Shown here one piece after another: positions 1-8,070 of a stretch of 39,899 bases of DNA. Under the pieces are notes generated by a model. It was not told the DNA's origin. It saw only the letters and a list, made by a program, of their open reading frames with translations, and searched no databases. Positions within the stretch are counted from its first letter, which is position 1, and every line of letters starts with the position of its first letter. Source of the stretch: Metasolibacillus sp. (lineage in GTDB: Bacteria; Bacillota; Bacilli; Bacillales_A; Planococcaceae); assembly GCF_025291715.1 (NCBI RefSeq), contig NZ_JAMBIZ010000034.1, positions 1-39,899 of the forward strand. The letters run 5' to 3'. The position numbers were made by a program, and so were the translations under genes.

Positions 1-1
1 T

Positions 2-76
2 GCGGAAGTAGTTCAGTGGTAGAACACCACCTTGCCAAGGTGGGGGTCGCGAGTTCGAACCTCGTCTTCCGCTCCA
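2..76 (+). tRNA. tRNA-Gly (GCC)
   Basis: Full cloverleaf. The 7-bp acceptor stem pairs 2-8 with 66-72, the anticodon stem is 27-31/39-43, and loop positions 34-36 read GCC. The T-loop GTTCGAAC is present, and the discriminator T73 is followed by an encoded CCA at 74-76. It is followed 11 bp later by tRNA-Leu and a shared terminator, so it is probably the end of a longer tRNA operon that starts outside the window. Confidence 0.97.
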
Positions 77-87
77 AATTTGCCTTT

Positions 88-169
88 GCCAGTATGGCGG
101 AATTGGCAGACGCGCGCGACTCAAAATCGCGTTCCTTCGGGAGTGTCGGTTCGACCCCGACTACTGGTA
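88..169 (+). tRNA. tRNA-Leu (CAA)
   Basis: Class II tRNA with a long variable arm. The acceptor stem pairs 88-94 with 162-168, the anticodon stem 115-119 pairs with 127-131, and the anticodon 122-124 is CAA (decodes UUG). CCA is not encoded, unlike in the neighbouring tRNA-Gly. This isoacceptor is one of the known substrates of the wobble methyltransferase TrmL, whose gene lies at 9226. Confidence 0.96.
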
Positions 170-192
170 TAATTTAAAGCATTGATATAAAG

Positions 193-223
193 CACTTCAC
201 AAATACATGTGAGGTGTTTTTTT
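193..223 (+). terminator. Terminator of the tRNA operon
   Basis: A 9-bp stem (193-201 with 208-216, one G-U pair) with a 6-nt loop is followed by a run of seven T. It closes the tRNA-Gly/tRNA-Leu transcript. Confidence 0.9.
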
Positions 224-291
224 GGTATTCAAGATGTTAGATATAAATAATACGGGTATGAAGCTTAGCATTTTCTTAAACAAAATGGCCG

Positions 292-312
292 TTATCGGTA
301 AAATACCGATAA
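292..312. other. Hairpin downstream of katE
   Basis: A perfect 9-bp inverted repeat (292-300 and 304-312) with a 3-nt loop lies just past the katE stop codon. No clean U-tract follows on either strand. It could be a weak terminator or an mRNA 3'-end stabilising hairpin for katE. Confidence 0.4.
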
Positions 313-328
313 GCAGCCAGTTAGTAAA

Positions 329-2377
329 TTATAACGTAGGATAAAGGAAACTTGGACGGTCCCAGAATCTTTGCTTCGCCATTGTATTTATAAATCTGTT
401 AGCAAAATTCTCTTCTGCATCAGTTACAATTCCCTCATCACTTGATAAGCTTAGTGGTTTAAGTATAGCCTCACCATTTTGAATAATGCCGATAGGTTTA
501 AAATGATTGTAGATATCGGTTGTAAACTTTTGAGCTGTATAAGCAAAATGTGTAGTGATATTGCCACTTCCGACAATAAGAATACCATCATATAGAAGTG
601 GAGAACCTGTTAAAAAGCTATCATGTACTTCATATGTTACACCTTCAGTTCCGCTTACTCGCCCTAATGTTTCATGCACAATTACCACTCTTAATTTTGC
701 TGCTGATAATTCGTCCAATAGCTTACTTACACTAAGACCATCGAAGCCTTCAGCTAAGAATACAGCGACACGCAATGTATCAGGTACAAAAATCGTATTT
801 TGGAGACTAAGCGCTGGGGAGGATTTTATAACCGGAGACTCCTCCACATCAGGCACTGTAGTACCTAATTGCTTGGAAACGCTGTGTGCTAATTCGCTGC
901 TAATATGAGCAAGTATATTCACCCATTCCTGTCGTACAAATGGTCCGCATTTTCCAAGCTCGAAGCAATAGGCACCAATGATTTGACGCTTTTCCATGTC
1001 ACTCATACTATTCCAAAACATTTTTGCTTGAGAGTAATGATCATTAAATGATGGAGCTGTTTTTCTCACTTTATGCCCTACTACTGTTGCAGGATAAGTG
1101 ACGAATCCACCCTGTGTGCCTGGTACTGTATATGGTGTATTATTGGCAAGCCCATTTCGATGATAAGCAACCTTTCCACGATCAATAATCATCCTTGATG
1201 CGCCATCCCGCTGGTTATTAGCAAATGGACATACTGGACGATTGATAGGTAGTTGTTGGTGATTCGCACCAAGTCGAGCCTGTTGAGTGTCTGTATAGGA
1301 GAATAATCTTCCTTGAAGAAGTGGATCATTTGAAAAATCAATGCCCCGCACAATATTCCCAGGATGAAATGCACTTTGTTCAGTTTCTGCAAAGGTATTA
1401 TCAACATTGCGATTAATAATGATTTTACCAATTTTACGTAAAGGGAAATCTTCTTCAGGCCATAATTTTGTTGGGTCTAATATATCAAAATCAAAGGCAA
1501 ATTCATCCTCTTCTTTAATCACTTGAATGGCTAGTTCATATTCAGGATAGTTGCCAACTTCAATATTTTCCCACAAATCTCTACGATGGAAGTCAGCATC
1601 GGAACCAAGGCGTTGTGCTTCGTCCCATATTAATGAATGTACACCAAGCAACGGCTTTATATGAAATTTAACAAAGTGAGATATACCATCCTTATTCACC
1701 AAACGGAAAGTGTGTACACCAAACCCTTCCATTGTTCTAAAGCTTTTAGGAAATGCACGATTAGATGCGATCCATAAAGACATATGGGCAGTTTCTTTGT
1801 TGTTCGCCATAAAGTCCCAAAATGTATTGTGTGCTGTTTGCCCTTGTGGATATTCATTATCGGGCTCTGGCTTAACCGAATGAATTAAATCAGGGAATTT
1901 GATTGCAACTTGAATAAAAAATACGGGCATATTAATAGCAATTAAATCATAATTACCGTCATCCGTATAAAATTTAACGGAAAATCCACGAACATCACGA
2001 TTTGTCTCATTACAGCCTTTGGATCCAACAACTTGTGAAAAACGTACAAATAATGGTGTTTTTTTATTAGGGTCTTGCAAAAAATCAGCCATTGTTAAGT
2101 CTGATAATGATTCATATAGCTGAAATTCGCCATGAGCCCCATATCCTCTTGCATGTACGACACGTTCAGGAATACGCTCACGATCAAAATGTGCTAACTT
2201 TTCACGTGCAAGAAAATCTTCAATTAGTGTCGGTCCACGTTCGCCAGCTGTTAATGAATTTTCATCATCAGAAATTGTAATACCTTCATTGGAGGTCATT
2301 TTCTTTCCTTCAGATTCATGAATAAACTGTTCTAATTGCTCACGTTTTTTATTAGACGAATTTGTGTTATCCTTCAA
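329..2377 (-). CDS. katE: Large-subunit (clade 2) heme catalase
   Basis: Hydroperoxidase that disproportionates H2O2 in the cytoplasm. At 682 aa it matches the large-subunit KatE/HPII type: catalase core (about residues 45-540) plus a C-terminal DJ-1/PfpI-like domain (about 545-680). The distal His is H75 (RVVHARGYGAHG), the RFS serine is present, and the proximal heme Tyr is Y361 in the RLFSYTDTQ motif. Odd points: the residue aligned with the catalytic distal Asn of GNN-P is Ile (I148, in LIAINMP), and the usual Asp of FIQDA is Val (V157), so activity may be reduced. The start is TTG at 2377, about 7 bp after a GAGGTGAG ribosome binding site. Monocistronic, divergent from the next operon. 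Confidence 0.95.
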   Translation of the reverse strand: MKDNTNSSNKKREQLEQFIHESEGKKMTSNEGITISDDENSLTAGERGPTLIEDFLAREKLAHFDRERIPERVVHARGYGAHGEFQLYESLSDLTMADFLQDPNKKTPLFVRFSQVVGSKGCNETNRDVRGFSVKFYTDDGNYDLIAINMPVFFIQVAIKFPDLIHSVKPEPDNEYPQGQTAHNTFWDFMANNKETAHMSLWIASNRAFPKSFRTMEGFGVHTFRLVNKDGISHFVKFHIKPLLGVHSLIWDEAQRLGSDADFHRRDLWENIEVGNYPEYELAIQVIKEEDEFAFDFDILDPTKLWPEEDFPLRKIGKIIINRNVDNTFAETEQSAFHPGNIVRGIDFSNDPLLQGRLFSYTDTQQARLGANHQQLPINRPVCPFANNQRDGASRMIIDRGKVAYHRNGLANNTPYTVPGTQGGFVTYPATVVGHKVRKTAPSFNDHYSQAKMFWNSMSDMEKRQIIGAYCFELGKCGPFVRQEWVNILAHISSELAHSVSKQLGTTVPDVEESPVIKSSPALSLQNTIFVPDTLRVAVFLAEGFDGLSVSKLLDELSAAKLRVVIVHETLGRVSGTEGVTYEVHDSFLTGSPLLYDGILIVGSGNITTHFAYTAQKFTTDIYNHFKPIGIIQNGEAILKPLSLSSDEGIVTDAEENFANRFINTMAKQRFWDRPSFLYPTL

Positions 2378-2533
2378 GCTTTTCTCACCTCAAATAAATT
2401 ATTATTTCGGTAAGAAGTATGCCCTATATTCTGAGTTTATATGCAGCATGCTATGAGTCAAAGGAAGAAATATCGAGCTCTAATATCTCTATTTCTAGGC
2501 CATAACGCTCATGACGAAGGGTAGTATGGTTCA

Positions 2534-2562
2534 TTGACTTTTAAAATGCATTAACATAAAAT
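2534..2562 (+). promoter_or_regulatory. Sigma-A-type promoter of the immunity-like operon
   Basis: TTGACT (2534-2539) and TAAAAT (2557-2562) are separated by 17 bp, placing the start of transcription near 2569, about 40 bp before the SUFU start codon. This is a good consensus match. Confidence 0.65.
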
Positions 2563-2607
2563 TTCCTTATTCATTAAGTAATGTCAGGAATCTATGGAGG
2601 GATATGT

Positions 2608-3660
2608 ATGACGGAGGAAGAAAATTATGAGGCACCTGGCTGGGATGCTATTGATCAAGCTGTAGAAAAAATATATGGTGATCAACAGCCAGCTCACTAT
2701 GGCACAATGATTCCATACGCGCTTGGTGGAAATGATCCATTAGACGGTATAAGCGTTTATAAGAGTGAGCAGCCTATAGCACATTGGCATTTTGTTACAT
2801 ATGGCTTTTCAGAGCTATATGAAAAGGAATCGGATAATGTTGAAGTTAGTGGCTATGGCTTTGAATTAACATTTCGTTTAGCAAGGGACATTGCGGAGGA
2901 AGAGCCGCCAGCTTGGGCGCTTAATTTATTGCAAAATATGGGGAGATACGTATTTAGCAGTGGCAATGTATTTCGCGCAGGGGATTACTTAGATGCGAAT
3001 GGACCGATTTGTCTTGATGCTGATACACAATTAACAGCACTTGCTTTTATTGAAGATTTAGAGCTTGCTACAATGGAGACAGCGAATGGGCAAGTTCAAT
3101 TTTTACAGATGATAGGGATTACAGCAGATGAGCTTGAAGCTGTTCAAACTTGGAATACAAGAGGTTTACTAGAAGCTTGTCAGTCATATATGCCTTACTA
3201 TATTACGGATTTAGAGCGAGCATCAATGGTAACGATACAAGAGGTGCAGGATGCTATAGAGCAAGGAATTAAACAAGATGGTTCTAGCACAGGTTATTTA
3301 TACAATGAACAGCTAGCGTGGAGCTCAGGCGAGACAAAGTCAGCTATATTAACGATTGGTGCTAAGCAAGCAAATATCATAAAGAAAACATTAAATGGAC
3401 GCCTTTTAAAAAATAAGTCACTTATCCTTGTTGGACAGCAAGCACAAATTACTTTGAATATCGGCGATATACCTGTAATACAAGAAAGTGAAGAAGGTAT
3501 AGAAATTACACTTCATCATGCTGCATTAGAGGAATTGAATACGATACTAGAACCTAAGGAAAAAACAGTGAGTCTTTCTACGTTTAAAAGCTTAGAGATT
3601 CATATTATACCTACCTCTATAAAAGCCCAGGATGGCAATATTATAGAAACAATAGGCTAA
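2608..3660 (+). CDS. Suppressor-of-fused (SUFU) domain protein
   Basis: About 350 aa, cytoplasmic, no signal peptide. The N-terminal half resembles the bacterial SUFU family (GWDAIDQAVEKIYG, then HWHFVTYGFSELY, GYGFELTFRL, and a LQNMGRYVFSSG..F segment). The family includes B. subtilis YqcF, the partner of an LXG toxin, and is a common immunity module in polymorphic toxin loci. The C-terminal third is not recognised. The start at ATG 2608 is preferred over an upstream in-frame ATG at 2581 because GGAGGG lies 7 bp before it. First gene of a tight five-gene operon. An immunity role is inferred from family and context; no toxin gene is visible here. Confidence 0.82.
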   Translation: MTEEENYEAPGWDAIDQAVEKIYGDQQPAHYGTMIPYALGGNDPLDGISVYKSEQPIAHWHFVTYGFSELYEKESDNVEVSGYGFELTFRLARDIAEEEPPAWALNLLQNMGRYVFSSGNVFRAGDYLDANGPICLDADTQLTALAFIEDLELATMETANGQVQFLQMIGITADELEAVQTWNTRGLLEACQSYMPYYITDLERASMVTIQEVQDAIEQGIKQDGSSTGYLYNEQLAWSSGETKSAILTIGAKQANIIKKTLNGRLLKNKSLILVGQQAQITLNIGDIPVIQESEEGIEITLHHAALEELNTILEPKEKTVSLSTFKSLEIHIIPTSIKAQDGNIIETIG

Positions 3661-3677
3661 AGAAAAGAGGTGGTCTG

Positions 3678-4223
3678 ATGCAAATTGTCTATAAAGAAGT
3701 TGCATCTATACCGTGGCATCGCTTAACAACTGCTTATGGGAGAGGTACAGAAATTCCTGAATTAATAAAACATGAGCAGTATGGACAGCTAGCTCAATTA
3801 ATTGAGCATCAAAGTACGTTATGGCAGGTCACACCTTGGACAATACAGCAGTTATTGTATACGCTACCAAATCGACCAATAGAAAGTATAACACAAGAAG
3901 AAATACAGCTATATGAGATTGTTGCCTCCGCCTTTACTTGGGAGGAGCTAACATCTAACCCTGTCCAGCATATGGATGAATTGCTACAGGAAAAATGGCT
4001 TTGGTCAGAAATTGAAGATGATGAGCTAGGCTGGGAGGAAGAGGAGCCCCGTGGCTATGAGCAATGTGCTTTTGTCAGCTACTATGTTTATAGCGAATAT
4101 CAAATGTATGAAGCAATTCCAATATTTCAAAGGATTGCAAGCAGGCGAGAGCATTTAGCTCCAAGTTTACTAGAGCTGATTGCTCTTTTAGAAAGTCGCA
4201 AAAAATTTTGGAGGTCATTATGA
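3678..4223 (+). CDS. Hypothetical acidic protein of the SUFU operon
   Basis: 181 aa, family not recognised. The N-terminus contains PWHRLTTAYGRGTEIP. The middle is rich in Trp, Glu and Asp (LWSEIEDDELGWEEEEP), with no membrane segment and no known catalytic motif. RBS AAGAGGTGG precedes ATG 3678, 15 bp after the SUFU stop. Its TGA overlaps the next start as ATGA, implying translational coupling. Composition and position fit a small immunity or partner protein, but this is inference. Confidence 0.75.
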   Translation: MQIVYKEVASIPWHRLTTAYGRGTEIPELIKHEQYGQLAQLIEHQSTLWQVTPWTIQQLLYTLPNRPIESITQEEIQLYEIVASAFTWEELTSNPVQHMDELLQEKWLWSEIEDDELGWEEEEPRGYEQCAFVSYYVYSEYQMYEAIPIFQRIASRREHLAPSLLELIALLESRKKFWRSL

Positions 4224-4570
4224 GCGTTTCAATTTATTATACGTGTGAGCGCAATGAAGCATTAACCATTGAGGAACAAAATAAGATTCATGCTATTATT
4301 AATGACTATAATGAAAATTTTCAATGGTCAGATATCGCTGAAACATTTTATGTTTATGAGCAAGGCAGTGATGATACAACGATCATTTTCCAAGGCTCAA
4401 CAAAGCTACCTTTAGTAGATGATTATGAAGTAGTTGTGCAAACTTTATTTTATTGGCTGCAATGCTTAACAGAGATTCGCAGAGCGATTGCTGAGGGAGA
4501 CTGGCATGTACATTTAGATGATACAGATGCTATTTGGGATGAAGAAGAAGGTTGGCAGATGTCAAACTAA
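4220..4570 (+). CDS. Hypothetical small acidic protein of the SUFU operon
   Basis: 116 aa, cytoplasmic, function unknown. It opens with MSVSIYYTCERNEALTIEEQ and ends with an acidic, Trp-containing stretch (WHVHLDDTDAIWDEEEGW). The ATG at 4220 overlaps the previous stop (ATGA) and has GGAGG at 4210-4214. An upstream TTG at 4208 overlaps that RBS and is rejected. The next gene follows after 20 bp. No enzymatic motif is visible. Confidence 0.75.
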   Translation: MSVSIYYTCERNEALTIEEQNKIHAIINDYNENFQWSDIAETFYVYEQGSDDTTIIFQGSTKLPLVDDYEVVVQTLFYWLQCLTEIRRAIAEGDWHVHLDDTDAIWDEEEGWQMSN

Positions 4571-4590
4571 AAACAAAGGAGCTGGCTAAG

Positions 4591-4905
4591 ATGAAAGAAA
4601 TAAACTACTTAGAAATTATGTATAAAGATGATTATTATCCAAACTTTTTAGTAGATAAAATTAAAGTATTGTTAGAGGGCGGCGTTCATTATTTAGAGCA
4701 AGGACCTCATTCTTTAGAGGAAATTCAAGCAAAGTTTGATGAGATTACTTTAGCGATTAACGATTTAGAGGATGAGTTTTATGCGAATAGCAGTGAGCTT
4801 GAAACAGTTGCAAGAGATAGTATTGCTGAAACAGTTATTGATATATTGCAAGCATACAATATTGAGTTGGATGTGGAGGACGCATTACGGGAGCGTGAAT
4901 GGTAA
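4591..4905 (+). CDS. DUF5713-like protein
   Basis: 104 aa from ATG 4591, which has AAAGGAG about 9 bp upstream; the in-frame TTG at 4552 lies inside the previous gene. The MYKDDYYPNFLVDKIK opening and the helical, acidic body resemble the DUF5713 family, whose function is unknown and which occurs near SUFU, SMI1 and DUF4253 genes. No membrane segment. Overlaps the next gene by 7 bp. Confidence 0.75.
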   Translation: MKEINYLEIMYKDDYYPNFLVDKIKVLLEGGVHYLEQGPHSLEEIQAKFDEITLAINDLEDEFYANSSELETVARDSIAETVIDILQAYNIELDVEDALREREW

Positions 4906-5639
4906 TGCTGGAGGAAATGTTAGGCTATTTGCAGGGACAACCTACGAAGGTAATGTCTGCAACGCAATGGTCTGAAAAAGAAGGGGTACTCATTGTGCCG
5001 AGCTATAATTTGTCAGAAATGCTTGAGGAAGTATATGAGGAGCATGAATCTTTAAGTAATTTTGTACAACAGCAGCGACAGCAAATGCAGCATATAAGCA
5101 TGGATGACGTTTGGCGTAAAATTGCAGAATCAAATCTTTTTCATTTGGAGCTTGAGCTAAGTAAGAAAAGCTTTGAGGAAATTTACCAATTGAGCTCCTC
5201 TCAAACAATTAATGAATCATTTTTAGATGAGGTACAGAAGGAAAGCGATGTTAGCTCATTTATAATAGATGAACAATGGATTGATGAACGCAATGAATAT
5301 GAGGAAGGGAAAGTAATCGTTATGGCTGTGCCTACAGAAAAGGCGTTCGAGGCTACTTTATGGATGCCAATGGGTGGCTTTAATGAATGTCCTTTACCTC
5401 TTTATCAGGCAATGGTGATGAAGCATTGGCAAGAGCAATATGATGCGAAGCCGATTGCTGTAACGCAGGACTGCTGGGTTTTAAAAGCAGAGAACAAGCC
5501 TACTACATTTGAGGCAGCACTAGCTTTAGCGAAAGAGCATGTGTTATTTTGCCAGTATGTTTTAGAAGCTTTTTCAACGATTGGAGAGTACGCTGATTAT
5601 TTAATGAAGGAATCAGTTTGGTATTTTTGGTGGGATTAA
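4899..5639 (+). CDS. DUF4253-like protein
   Basis: 246 aa. The C-terminal about 110 residues carry the DUF4253 signature: a substrate-like strand (VIVMAVPTEKAFEATLWMP), GGFNECP, a central CWVLKA strand, and the terminal SVWYFWWD. The N-terminal half is more variable and Glu/Gln-rich. The start is ATG 4899, overlapping the previous gene; ATG 4905 is possible. Last gene of the operon; no terminator is seen before the next promoter at 5668. DUF4253 has been proposed as a toxin-immunity family, which supports the reading of the whole operon. Confidence 0.78.
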   Translation: MVMLEEMLGYLQGQPTKVMSATQWSEKEGVLIVPSYNLSEMLEEVYEEHESLSNFVQQQRQQMQHISMDDVWRKIAESNLFHLELELSKKSFEEIYQLSSSQTINESFLDEVQKESDVSSFIIDEQWIDERNEYEEGKVIVMAVPTEKAFEATLWMPMGGFNECPLPLYQAMVMKHWQEQYDAKPIAVTQDCWVLKAENKPTTFEAALALAKEHVLFCQYVLEAFSTIGEYADYLMKESVWYFWWD

Positions 5640-5667
5640 GCTCAGTTAGGCTACATACCTTTCATGA

Positions 5668-5676
5668 TGTTATAAT
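5668..5676 (+). promoter_or_regulatory. Extended -10 promoter of the LD-carboxypeptidase gene
   Basis: TGT followed by TATAAT (TG at 5668-5669, hexamer 5671-5676) is a perfect extended -10. No good -35 lies upstream. The predicted start near 5683 leaves a short leader with RBS AGAGGTGG before TTG 5703. Confidence 0.6.
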
Positions 5677-5702
5677 ACAATTGATTGAAAGAGGTGGGGA
5701 AA

Positions 5703-6602
5703 TTGAAAATTAGACCAGCAAAATTAACGCAGGGCGATACGGTTGGGGTGATTGCATTAAGCAGTCCATTAAAAATGGAACAGCTTCCAATTAAGCTAGA
5801 ATTGCTTGAACGATTAGGTTTACGTTATAAGTTAGGAAGGACAATTGCGGAGTTTGATGGGTTTTTAGCGGGTAGTGATGAGGAACGCCTAGCAGATTTG
5901 CATGCGATGATAGCGGATGAAGAGATTCAAGCAATCTTTTGTGTGCGTGGGGGCTACGGAATTGGCAGACTGCTAGATAAAATCGATTATCAGCTTTTGC
6001 AGGAGAATCCCAAAATTATTTGGGGCTTTTCTGACGTGACGAGTCTGCATGTAGCAGTAAACCAATTTGCAGATTTAGTGACGTTTCACGGACCGATGTT
6101 AAGTGAAAGTAGCGAATCTTTAGATGAGCTATCTGCAAAAATGTTTCAGCAATTATTTACACCGATGGAGATTCATTATGATGAAGGGATTTCCAAGCTT
6201 GAAACAATTGTTGGTGGAGTAGCTCGTGGGGAATTAATTGGAGGCAATTTAAATCGTCTTGTGAGTACGCTAGCAACCAAATTCGAAGCGGATTTGCAGG
6301 ATAAAATCGTTGTGTTAGAGGATATTCATGAGTCGCCAGATCGCGTTGACGGAATGTTAAATCAATTGCGTTTGGCTCGTAAGCTGGAGCAGGTGGCAGG
6401 CTTTGTGATTGGAGATTTTAATGGTGTCGAAGAAGCGGAGCTATTGAAAATTGTTTCGCATTATTTGAAGCCATTGAACAAACCTGTAGTAGCAGGCTTT
6501 AAAATCGGGCATTGCAGACCGAATATTGGTCTTCCATTAGGTGTCGAGGCGATATTAGATGCAGATGCGAAAGTGTTAAGAATACTACCTGGTGTGGAAT
6601 AA
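5703..6602 (+). CDS. LD-carboxypeptidase (peptidase family S66, LdcA/MccF-like)
   Basis: 299 aa. Serine peptidase of the S66 family, which removes the terminal D-Ala from murein tetrapeptides during muropeptide recycling or hydrolyses microcin C-type conjugates (MccF). Seen: RGGYG about residues 82-86, the nucleophile elbow GFSD with S110, LEDIHE (E206, the family's Glu position), and the C-terminal GHCRPNIGLPLG with the catalytic His. No signal peptide, so cytoplasmic. TTG 5703 is chosen because AGAGGTGGGG precedes it; an upstream TTG at 5685 would sit before that RBS. Monocistronic with its own promoter and terminator. Confidence 0.9.
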   Translation: MKIRPAKLTQGDTVGVIALSSPLKMEQLPIKLELLERLGLRYKLGRTIAEFDGFLAGSDEERLADLHAMIADEEIQAIFCVRGGYGIGRLLDKIDYQLLQENPKIIWGFSDVTSLHVAVNQFADLVTFHGPMLSESSESLDELSAKMFQQLFTPMEIHYDEGISKLETIVGGVARGELIGGNLNRLVSTLATKFEADLQDKIVVLEDIHESPDRVDGMLNQLRLARKLEQVAGFVIGDFNGVEEAELLKIVSHYLKPLNKPVVAGFKIGHCRPNIGLPLGVEAILDADAKVLRILPGVE

Positions 6603-6604
6603 TA

Positions 6605-6647
6605 AAGAAGCTGCACTGTAGGCAATTGCTTACAGGCAGCTTCTTTT
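6605..6647 (+). terminator. Terminator of the LD-carboxypeptidase gene
   Basis: An 8-bp outer stem GAAGCTGC/GCAGCTTC (6607-6614 with 6636-6643) and an inner CTGTA/TACAG stem are followed by TTTT. Confidence 0.85.
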
Positions 6648-6822
6648 CGTAGTGAGCGTTTGATGTTAAATTATCAAGTTTGTTTGTCCTATTACTCATT
6701 TAGTTGGTAATTGGTAATCGGTAACATAATAACGGGTAACTTGTTATTGGTTTGCGTTTAGTTATCGCTAAAAGATTGAAAACGCTCATTACAACTTGGC
6801 TTGGAGTCTCACCGCACCAAGA

Positions 6823-7329
6823 TTAGAAATACATAGAGTCATCAAAGTCGATTTGCACTTGATAGTTTTTCGCATTGATTGCATTTGAGAGGCGGTGTGC
6901 TTGCTTTTCCAGCTCAATTGCACGCACTCGATATTCCTCAGGGTTAAAAAGAGCGACATTATATAAAATCGTTTCCCCTATGCTATGCATATAGCTTTCT
7001 TTTTCAGAAATGCCAAATGTCTTTGCTTGCCCAGCTTCAGCGCGGAGCTGTGTTGCAAGCTCAATCGCTTCAACGATAGCAAGCTTTTCTCCATTAAACT
7101 CAATAAAGTGATCAATATTTGCGCGGTAAATTAAGCGATCAAGCGTACGTGAATCTTTTCTGACTACAGCTAAATCTGCTTCGACTTGCTGCATTGTGCG
7201 TCCCTGTGCTTTTGGTTCTTCCCCTTTTTCTATAACCGTGAAGGAAACAGTGGAGAGCTCGATAGAAAGGTCACTAATTTTTTGTCTTAAAATGCTTTTT
7301 AATTTAATTGCTTCCGCTAATGAAATCAT
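6823..7329 (-). CDS. DIP1984/septicolysin-like family protein (DUF6847-type)
   Basis: 168 aa, almost entirely helical. It has the pattern of the DIP1984 family: LxEAIxLKxxL at the start, a central LDRLIYRAN, NGEKLAIVEAIELATQLR, and a C-terminal LEKQAHRLSNAINAKNYQVQIDF. No signal peptide or membrane segment. RBS AGAGGTGC precedes ATG 7329. The first 26 bp overlap the end of the upstream B3/B4 gene, so the two are one operon and probably coupled. Some members have been called septicolysin, but no haemolytic role can be inferred here. Confidence 0.7.
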   Translation of the reverse strand: MISLAEAIKLKSILRQKISDLSIELSTVSFTVIEKGEEPKAQGRTMQQVEADLAVVRKDSRTLDRLIYRANIDHFIEFNGEKLAIVEAIELATQLRAEAGQAKTFGISEKESYMHSIGETILYNVALFNPEEYRVRAIELEKQAHRLSNAINAKNYQVQIDFDDSMYF

Positions 7330-8011
7330 TTAATGGCACCTCTTTTGTTGTATTTGACAGCAAGGCGATAGAGAAATCGCCACCATTGACTTGTGTGAAC
7401 ATTTTGCCAACGGCTGCTAGCAATTCCTTACAATTATCTTCAGATTGAGATGGACGTAAATACAGGATCTGCAAGGCAGATGTTGTTTGCTCTGTTACAG
7501 CTGTGCGTTGTGAATCAACGAAGGGACTGCCAAATGCTCCAAGCTCATCATCTGTATATAAAATATTTTTAAGTGAGTTATAACGTCCGTTTAAGCCTTC
7601 ATAGCCTGTTTCCTCATCGCCAAGAGCTATTTCAATATCGCCTTGTAGCTTGTCCATGTCGTAAATTCCAATAGGTACTTCATATTGCAATGAGAAGAAA
7701 TTATTTAAATCGACTGCTGAATGGAACGGTGTTAAATAATTTTGCTTGGCAATGCGGCGCATTAAGCTTTCGGCTGAATGACGATAGCGATTAGGGTCTG
7801 CCCCAAGCGTCTTCCAAAGCTTACGCCATTCGGCAATCCCTGCTCGTTCTGTCACAGGAGTTTCCTGCATTTCCAAAAATAAATTTTCCTGATAAAGCTG
7901 TATGCGACCTTTAATCATTTGAGGAGAATCTGACACGACAATTTTGTTATAATAAATAATGCCGATTTTTAAATTATATGTAGAAAGTGAATCGCGCAAT
8001 GCAATTTTCAT
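7304..8011 (-). CDS. B3/B4 (tRNA-editing-like) domain protein
   Basis: 235 aa. The body matches free-standing B3/B4 domains, the fold that proof-reads mischarged tRNA in the PheRS beta subunit: WRKLWKTLGADPNRYRHS, LMRRI, and the NYLTPFHSAVDLNNFFSLQYEVPIGIYD segment, then a C-terminal ELLAAVGKMF region. RBS AGGTGATTTT precedes ATG 8011. First gene of a two-gene operon with the DIP1984-like gene, divergent from queG. A role in trans-editing of misacylated tRNA or in binding amino-acid-like ligands is plausible but unproven for such proteins. Confidence 0.8.
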   Translation of the reverse strand: MKIALRDSLSTYNLKIGIIYYNKIVVSDSPQMIKGRIQLYQENLFLEMQETPVTERAGIAEWRKLWKTLGADPNRYRHSAESLMRRIAKQNYLTPFHSAVDLNNFFSLQYEVPIGIYDMDKLQGDIEIALGDEETGYEGLNGRYNSLKNILYTDDELGAFGSPFVDSQRTAVTEQTTSALQILYLRPSQSEDNCKELLAAVGKMFTQVNGGDFSIALLSNTTKEVPLNDFISGSN

Positions 8012-8070
8012 AAAATCACCTGCTTATTAAGAGTAGATATTATTATAGCAATAAGGAGAGAAAAAGGAAA

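Noticed and set aside
555-908. 117-codon frame antisense to katE
   Set aside because: Opposite-strand shadow of the catalase C-terminal domain, with no RBS and no recognisable protein features.
2378-2460. Sigma-B promoter for katE
   Set aside because: KatE is sigma-B dependent in B. subtilis, and a GGGCAT is present on the minus strand, but no GTTT-type -35 lies at the right distance.
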